NCBI GenBank assembly: GCA_028583405.1
Contig: CM053262.1
Span: 21,883,283-21,947,282 of the forward strand
From: Pogonophryne albipinna
Taxonomy: Eukaryota; Chordata; Actinopteri; Perciformes; Artedidraconidae
Length of the DNA: 64,000 nt
Direction: 5' to 3'
Position 1 is the stretch's first letter; every line of letters begins with the position of its first letter. This document shows, one piece after another, positions 58,433 through 64,000 of this stretch. The notes under the pieces are model-generated. The model did not search any database. It was not told the DNA's origin and worked only from the letters and a program-made list of their open reading frames with translations. Made by a program: the position numbers and the translations under genes.

Positions 58433-59475
58433 TATAACTAATCGAATTAATCGATTAAAATCGTTTACCAAATTAGTTGCCAACTAATTCAGTCGTCGAT
58501 TCGTTGGTGACGTCATCACGTGTGTTTTACGCGCCGTTAAGCTCCAACGTTATTGGTCTTTTTATCGGTACCGGAGACATTTAAAAAATACATGTCATGT
58601 ATTATTGCTAGATAAGCATTATATCGCAGTCTTAGTGTCGCCAACTCGTTTCTAATATGCAAAAAGACAAACAAATGCGTCTATGATGTATTTTCGATCT
58701 TTCCAATCCAGAAGAGAGATCTTTCTCTCCCCCGTCTGGGTGCCAGGGGGCGGGGCAGTTTACACACACGCGGCTGCTACATGCAGCAACACTGCAGAGA
58801 TGGCGGAGAGAACTCGCTCCGAGGTGTGGTTAAACTTTACCCGTCTCGATGCTCGTTGCCAAAAGTGCAATAAGAGTTCAGCATGTAAGGGCGGTAACAC
58901 GAGCAATTTGTCTAAACATTTAGCAGAAGTGCTCCACATCCAGACGGAGGAATGCACCGGGTTCCACTGTCTTTCTAGCAGCTCTGTAGCCCCATCCACG
59001 AGTAACGTTTCCACGTCAGGTGTTCTGTATGCTAGCAGCAACACACGGAGTTAACTCAATGATACAAACATGGGTTAATGATTAGAGGTAACTGAGTTAT
59101 TTAGTTTGTTAAAGTTTCAGATATTCTGTTTACAGTTCAGTCATCAGATTATTTAATACCATTTGTTAAAACATTGTTGTTTCTTTTGATGTGAAATATT
59201 ATTTATTTTATTTAAATAAAAAGCAATGTTAATTTTGTTCAAAATGTGTTTAGTTAATTTAATAATATGTATTTTTGAATCAAGTATTCATCTTTATGTT
59301 CTTCATTGTTAGTTTCCACATGTCTAAAACAACCTCAAGCTAAATCTAAAAGTTTATGGCTAAATAAGAACGTTTGAGAAATTGTGCAAGGCGTAATAGT
59401 CCGAATAGTCGATTAATCGTTTCATTAATCGATAGATTAATCGATTATCAAATTAGTCGTTTTTTGCAGCCCTAT
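58433..59475 (+). mobile_element. hAT-C family element (BED-finger)
   Basis: It is rich in ATTAATCGATTA subterminal repeats at both ends. The right end inverted reads TATAGGGCTGCAAAAAACGA, and the left end is degenerate (TATAACTAATCG). Flanks TTGTGCAC and ATGTGCAC match at seven of eight positions. It is 1.04 kb, encoding only a BED finger, so it is an internally deleted hAT. Confidence 0.75.
58800..59054 (+). pseudogene. BED zinc-finger ORF of an internally deleted hAT transposase
   Basis: An 84-residue frame begins MAERTRSEVWLNFTRLDARC and holds C-Q-K-C, K-G-G-N-T-S-N-L-S-K-H-L and a final H. That is a BED-type DNA-binding finger, although the terminal His spacing (H-x5-H) is normal only if LH is used. 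It ends in a Ser/Thr-rich tail at SSNTRS. The dimerisation and RNase H-like catalytic regions are absent. The sister copy at 19556-19807 ends with the same tail, so the truncated form itself was mobilised rather than decaying twice independently. Confidence 0.65.
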
Positions 59476-59714
59476 AATGTGCACAGATGGAAGGCTGACA
59501 GGCAGGTAGGCCATCCAGTTACTTTAGCCGGGCCGGCTCAGATGATTGGTCGTGCTTTTTACAGCACCACGGCTTCCACAGATGACATTTTTTTATGGAT
59601 TTTTAGTCAAAGCACTTCAGATATTCATTGCTATCGGGATGTTAAGAGCATTCCATGGAATATAACAAAGTGTATCTCGAGCCGGTTTCTCAAACTTACC
59701 TACCCCACCTTTAA

Positions 59715-61292
59715 ACCTTTTAAAAATGACTAGATTTTAGAGTTGGATTGAGCGAAAATCAAAGGAGGAATAATTAAAGGGGCCCTATTGTGCTGATATA
59801 GTTTCATATTTGTATCTTCTGCTTTGACAGTGTGTGGGAGAGAAACTCCCTCTGAGGGAACACAGAGATTTTAGCCTCTGCAGACCATTTACATGCACTA
59901 AAAACTATATAAAGGAAAGGGAAAAGCCCAAAGATAGTATAAGCATAATAAGCCTCTCTATGGCCATATTGAATAACATTGAGTTAACTTATTTATCAGT
60001 AAGCTACCCTTTCCGTATCAATTAAACTCCATAGACTTGGATCGATTAACTAAACAGAAATTAGTTTTTAATCGTGTAGCAGCGCTTACTTTTATGTGCT
60101 GATCAATTAATTTCCCTCCCTCTAATTAAAACAGATTTAGATTGAAATGAAACCCAGCCTATGTATGTCAGAGGCTGGCGACAAATCTTGTGGCGACTCC
60201 GTGTCACACGACATGAATTAAAATGCACGTCTTATACGTTTTCAATCCCTTTCACTTCTGAGCGGGACGCAGCACGACTCCATTAGAGCTCCCTGCAGAA
60301 ATAAAGATAAGTCTCTTTTGAAATCAGCCTCCTTCTACATCAATATCCTTCAGCTGACTGAGTCAGTCCTGTTATGATATTTAAAAACACGTTTCCATTG
60401 TAACCCCCTCAGCCTGATCTCCTCCGGGGCTTAGATCTCACAATGAGTGTCTGCACTCATGGATGAGATCCCAGACTGGGGCTCAACGACAACCGATCAT
60501 CTGTTAAATAGGAGGCTTCACTGGGAGTTAGTGTGCAATGGAGTGGACACATCTTGTGGGACCACATTGCACAGGAAGCTCCCATTGCTGGTGCTGTCAT
60601 CCAATTGAATAATAGTGGCTTTTTTCACATCATCTTGAAGAAAAAAAGGGTATACAGATGCACAGAACAGGAACTGGTACCCTTGGCCTTTTAATAGATA
60701 AAGCCATCATTTTCATTATCTTTGAAACATAACAGCCTTGGGGGTGAATAATACAGCAACGTACAAGAAGGTTAAAGCCATCATGAATGATAGATGTAAC
60801 TGGGACAAACACAAGAGTGATGGACGTGATCAAAGACATGACAGGTGGAGGAGAAGGAAGAGAGGTACACGCCATGTGAAGAAGCACTTTAATGAGAAGA
60901 CATGATGCTTTGTATGGACTGGAATATAATTGGCTCTCAAAATAAACACTAAGAAGAGAAGCAGAGATATCCTTTTCCTTTATATGTAATTCACTATCTA
61001 TCCATCACTGTGTGTATTCATTACTTTAAGGACAAAGGGCAGCACGGAGCACATTCCTATCGAATTAAATTGTCTGTTTATAAGCGACTTGACAGCCTTT
61101 TTAATGAAGAACACTTCTCATGTTTTCAGTGACAGCCATGTCAGCTTCTTCAACCACGATACTGTTTTTCTATCCATTTCATAATACATGCAAATGAGAA
61201 AAAAGGCTTCATCTCATGCAATTTTACTGAGTATTCGGAACAAAAGTGTTTTCTTTTAGGCTAGTTATGAAGCTCTGTAAAAGGTTTTCCCT
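59715..61292. other. drd3: drd3 intron sequence, nothing recognised
   Basis: No exon-like conserved frame or paired termini were found. Confidence 0.5.
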
Positions 61293-61300
61293 GTCTGCCA

Positions 61301-61599
61301 CAGTGGCGAACCGTCAGGGCCTTCAAGGTATTCAGAGAATACCCTGGAACACTCAGATAAAACAAACAAAAAATCGATTTAATTATATAAGTAAAATGTA
61401 TATAAAATGAATAAATGAGAATCTGTGCTGTTGATCTGTAATATCACAGTGTTACGTTGAGTTGTTTGTCCTTCTCGGACCATGCTCTACGCATTTCAGT
61501 GGGTTTGTGTTAGAAAAGAAAGCAACCAATCAGATCTTGTTCGGGGGTGTGTGTCTAGTCTACAGAAGGTCCAGTTGTGAAAGACACGGTTCTCCACTG
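61301..61599. mobile_element. hAT-J, 299-bp MITE with perfect 8-bp target duplication
   Basis: Starts CAGTGGCGAACCGTCAGG and ends ACACGGTTCTCCACTG. Perfect flanks GTCTGCCA lie at 61293-61300 and 61600-61607. The termini resemble hAT-E (31954-34754), so it is probably a deletion derivative of the same family. Confidence 0.85.
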
Positions 61600-61607
61600 G
61601 TCTGCCA

Positions 61608-62606
61608 TAATATATAGAAGTAAATTGTAATTTGCATGTCATTATGAGAATGAATAACGTGAATGAGTGTGAGTTAGGGAGAGGTGCATAGGAAATATTA
61701 AGCAGAAAACCAGAGATTTATTTTTCAATAATCAGATCTAAAGGGTTTAATTTGAGAGGATAATAGAACTCAGCTCCATATTGTCAGAGAATATTTTAAT
61801 CTGATCACTTGGTATATTGAGTTTCTCAGCGTTCCTGGGAACCTGTCTTAATTACAAACATCTGCTTCCCATTAAATCGCAATATCCCCTTGCGGCAACT
61901 TGAACTGGGTAACAGGTCAAAGGGTCATCTTCCTTCTGCTGGATAATAAATATTGTAGACACAGAGGGGCCTTGTTCTGACTATCTGGCATTGATTAGGC
62001 AGAGTTGCAATAGGTCCGTCCCTCTCAGATATATAATGTGGATCTATTCTTTGTTCTCTTCAGAGTTCCGCGTGGTTTGCCCACATGTTGTAGTGTGAAT
62101 AAGCTACGTGAAGCTCTCCGGCCGTTTCTACGAACTTTCAATAAATCTCAAGGTGTTTGATTAAACAATGATTCCAGTCTCCATGTTTCCTGCACCGCTC
62201 TGAAGTTTCCGTAACACATATAATAAATCAGGGACCACTTCCTAATAAGACACCCTTTACACAGCGTTTAGAAAGCCTTGCTAATGCACAAAGCTGCATG
62301 TTTCTGCATCGTATTTTTGAATCTCAACAGCGCAAATTACACATTTCTGTACGAGGGAGATTGATTGCTAGAGTTGGCCAGGATTCATTTGTATTCCCTT
62401 ATTGTTTGCGAAATGTATTGGTACACAACAAAAGAAAATGAAGTACTATCTAGCAGCGGTTCATAAAACACAAATCTTTGTTAACGTTTGTCCTTGGCCT
62501 CTTTCCCCACGCCTCACTTTGCTGTCGTTTCATGTCACGGAGTCATAAATAAACCGCAGTACCATATCTCAGCAGAGGTAATGAAACACTAAGATAACGT
62601 CCTCAC
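61608..62606. other. drd3: drd3 intron sequence, nothing recognised
   Basis: About 1 kb upstream (plus-strand sense) of the TM5 exon, without definable elements. Confidence 0.5.
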
Positions 62607-62800
62607 CACAGACGGTGCAGTGGAGCCCGGCTGCACTTTACGGCTGGCCTGACGGAAGATGATCCTCTTCCTCCTCATCCGGAGGAAGACGTAGATGCGG
62701 ATGTAGACGAGCAGAGTGACGATGAACGGCAGGTAGAAGGACACCACCGAGGAGTAGATCACAAAGTCAGGGTTGGAGATGGAGCACACCAGCGGGTCAT
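62607..62800 (-). CDS. drd3: drd3 exon encoding ECL2 end, TM5 and start of ICL3
   Basis: The acceptor GACTCAG at 62801-62807 is followed by two bases completing a split codon, then 64 codons. The donor is TCTGTG-GTGAGG at 62606 (phase 0). It encodes [12 protein letters not shown], carrying the ECL2 cysteine that pairs with TM3 in this family. TM5 follows with Y-S-S-V-V-S, the three serines that contact dopamine catechol hydroxyls, then Y-L-P-F-I-V, then a basic R-M-R-R-K-R segment. The [20 protein letters not shown] stretch matches mammalian D3 as I know it and not D2 (ANPAFVVYSS). Earlier exons (TM1-TM4) are outside the window. The intron downstream is 5052 bp. Confidence 0.95.
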
Positions 62801-62819
62801 CTGAGTCAAAAACAAAGGA

Positions 62820-64000
62820 TTAAAGGTCACCTATTATGCAAAGCCCACTTCTCCATGTCTCTTCTACATCAACATGTGTCCCCTCTTCTTCATGTCTCTT
62901 CTACATCAACATGTGTCGCCTCTTCTTCATGTCTCTTCTACATCAACATGTGTCCCCTCTTCTCCATGTCTCTTCTACATCAACATGTGTCGCCTCTTCT
63001 TCATGTCTCTTCTACATCAACATGTGTCCCCTCTTCTTCATGTCTCTTCTACATCAACATGTGTCCCCTCTTCTTCATGTCTCTTCTACATCAACATGTG
63101 TCCCCTCTTCTTCATGTCTCTTCTACATCAACACGTGTCCCCTCTTCTTCATGTCTCTTCCACATCAACATGTGTCCCCTCTTCTTCATGTCTCTTCTAC
63201 ATCAACATGTGTCCCCTCTTCTTCATGTCTCTTCTACATCAACATGTGTCGCCTCTTCTTCATGTCTCTTCTACATCAACATGTGTCGCCTCTTCTTCAT
63301 GTCTCTTCTACATCAACATGTGTCCCCTCTTCTTCATGTCTCTTCTACATCAACATGTGTCCCCTCTTCTTCATGTCTCTTCTACATCAACATGTGTCCC
63401 CTCTTCTTCATGTCTCTTCTACATCAACACGTGTCCCCTCTTCTTCATGTCTCTTCCACATCAACATGTGTCCCCTCTTCTTCATGTCTCTTCTACATCA
63501 ACATGTGTCCCCTCTTCTTCATGTCTCTTCTACATCAACATGTGTCCCCTCTTCTTCATGTCTCTTCTACATCAACATGTGTCGCCTCTTCTTCATGTCT
63601 CTTCTACGTCAACATGTGTCCCCTCTTCTTCATGTCTCTTCTACATCAACATGTGTCGCCTCTTCTTCATGTCTCTTCTACATCAACATGTGTCGCCTCT
63701 TCTTCATGTCTCTTCTACATCAACATGTGTCCCCTCTTCTTCATGTCTCTTCTACATCAACATGTGTCCCCTCTTCTTCATGTCTCTTCTACATCAACAT
63801 GTGTCCTCTCTTCTTCATGTCTCTTCTACATCAACATGTGTCCCCTCTTCTTCATGTCTCTTCTACATCAACATGTGTCCCCTCTGTGGAAAGAGACTCT
63901 GAAAGTTTCAGGAACAAAGATTCTCTCTCTTTTTGATCCATTTCTATAAAATCTGTCTGAAAATGAGCTGATCAGATTTTGGCCACTTTATGATGTCATA
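62820..64000. mobile_element. TTAA-flanked element with 37-bp minisatellite, running past window end
   Basis: It starts TTAAAGGTCACCTATTATGC, then enters the 37-bp array, then the same AAAGAGACTCTGAAAGTTTC and CTGATCAGATTTTGGCCACT blocks as 6980-8488, inverted. The right end is beyond 64000. It lies 19 bp from the acceptor AG of the drd3 TM5 exon. Confidence 0.85.
62853..63889 (+). repeat. 37-bp minisatellite, about 28 units
   Basis: Same unit as at 7984-8458. Variants TGTCGCC versus TGTCCCC and sporadic ACACGTG or CCACATC monomers mark individual units. Blocks around 63120-63180 and 63415-63470 share the same variant pair, suggesting block duplication of eight monomers (296 bp). Confidence 0.95.

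Larger units (their letters stand above)
58282..59714. mobile_element. Adjacent MITE of the same family, split by a BED-finger hAT
   Basis: It shares the TTAA at 58282-58285 with its neighbour and ends at TTAA 59711-59714. Its left terminus lacks the GGGGT of the family. The hAT-C copy at 58433-59475 interrupts the AAGTTTGTGCAC word, which is continuous in the 21.8-kb member, with TGTGCAC repeated on both sides. Confidence 0.75.

Noticed and set aside
62836..63949. Three overlapping 340-366 codon open frames on the plus strand
   Set aside because: They are the three frames of a 37-bp tandem repeat without stops; identical peptides recur out of phase, so they are not proteins. The same applies to 7893-8561 and 47260-47862.

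Overview
The window is eukaryotic, from a ray-finned fish and most likely a percomorph teleost. It has intron-bearing vertebrate coding sequence, CA microsatellites, and a dense load of hAT, TTAA-flanked, PIF/Harbinger-like, LINE and LTR-type repeats of the kind seen in teleost genomes. It shows no prokaryotic operons, CRISPR arrays or rRNA genes. Nearly all short open frames here are chance frames or lie inside tandem repeats.

The one host gene I recognise is the 3' half of a D3 dopamine receptor gene (drd3) on the minus strand. Four coding exons are visible: 62800-62607 (TM5), 57554-57489 (a 66-nt in-frame exon), 55493-55133 (third intracellular loop) and 53321-53125 (TM6, TM7, stop). Exons 5' of TM5 lie beyond position 64000. 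Its introns carry a 300-bp CA/CG microsatellite, tandem TTAA-flanked MITEs with a nested BED-finger hAT fragment, and a small hAT element. A TTAA-flanked element with a 37-bp minisatellite begins only about 20 bp from the TM5 exon acceptor.

Layout: 1-8572 is a near-identical copy of 39363-47943, a duplication of at least 8.6 kb. The first copy runs straight into a gap of exactly 1000 N (8573-9572), so an assembly artefact must be considered. Each copy carries a hAT element, a foldback element with a solo LTR, two TTAA-flanked elements, a Harbinger-like MITE, a degenerate tRNA-like array and a 37-bp minisatellite. 9573-11118 is a 57-bp minisatellite with a 684-bp higher-order period.

13-25 kb is a transposon nest. 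Eight-bp target-site duplications allow the insertions to be ordered: hAT-K, hAT-G and hAT-I sit in or beside an older transposase-like gene. hAT-I contains hAT-A, hAT-A contains hAT-B, and hAT-D split the target duplication of hAT-B. 25069-29127 is a 4-kb structure with inverted arms of about 0.9 kb, each carrying an inward-facing exon-1-like start. 31954-34754 is another hAT holding a foldback element, an L1-type LINE fragment and another repeat. 50678-52408 is a hAT rich in GAGTC repeats.

Beyond drd3 I see no intact gene. Transposon names (hAT-A and so on) are local labels, not database names, and family assignments rest on termini, target duplications and protein fragments read by eye.
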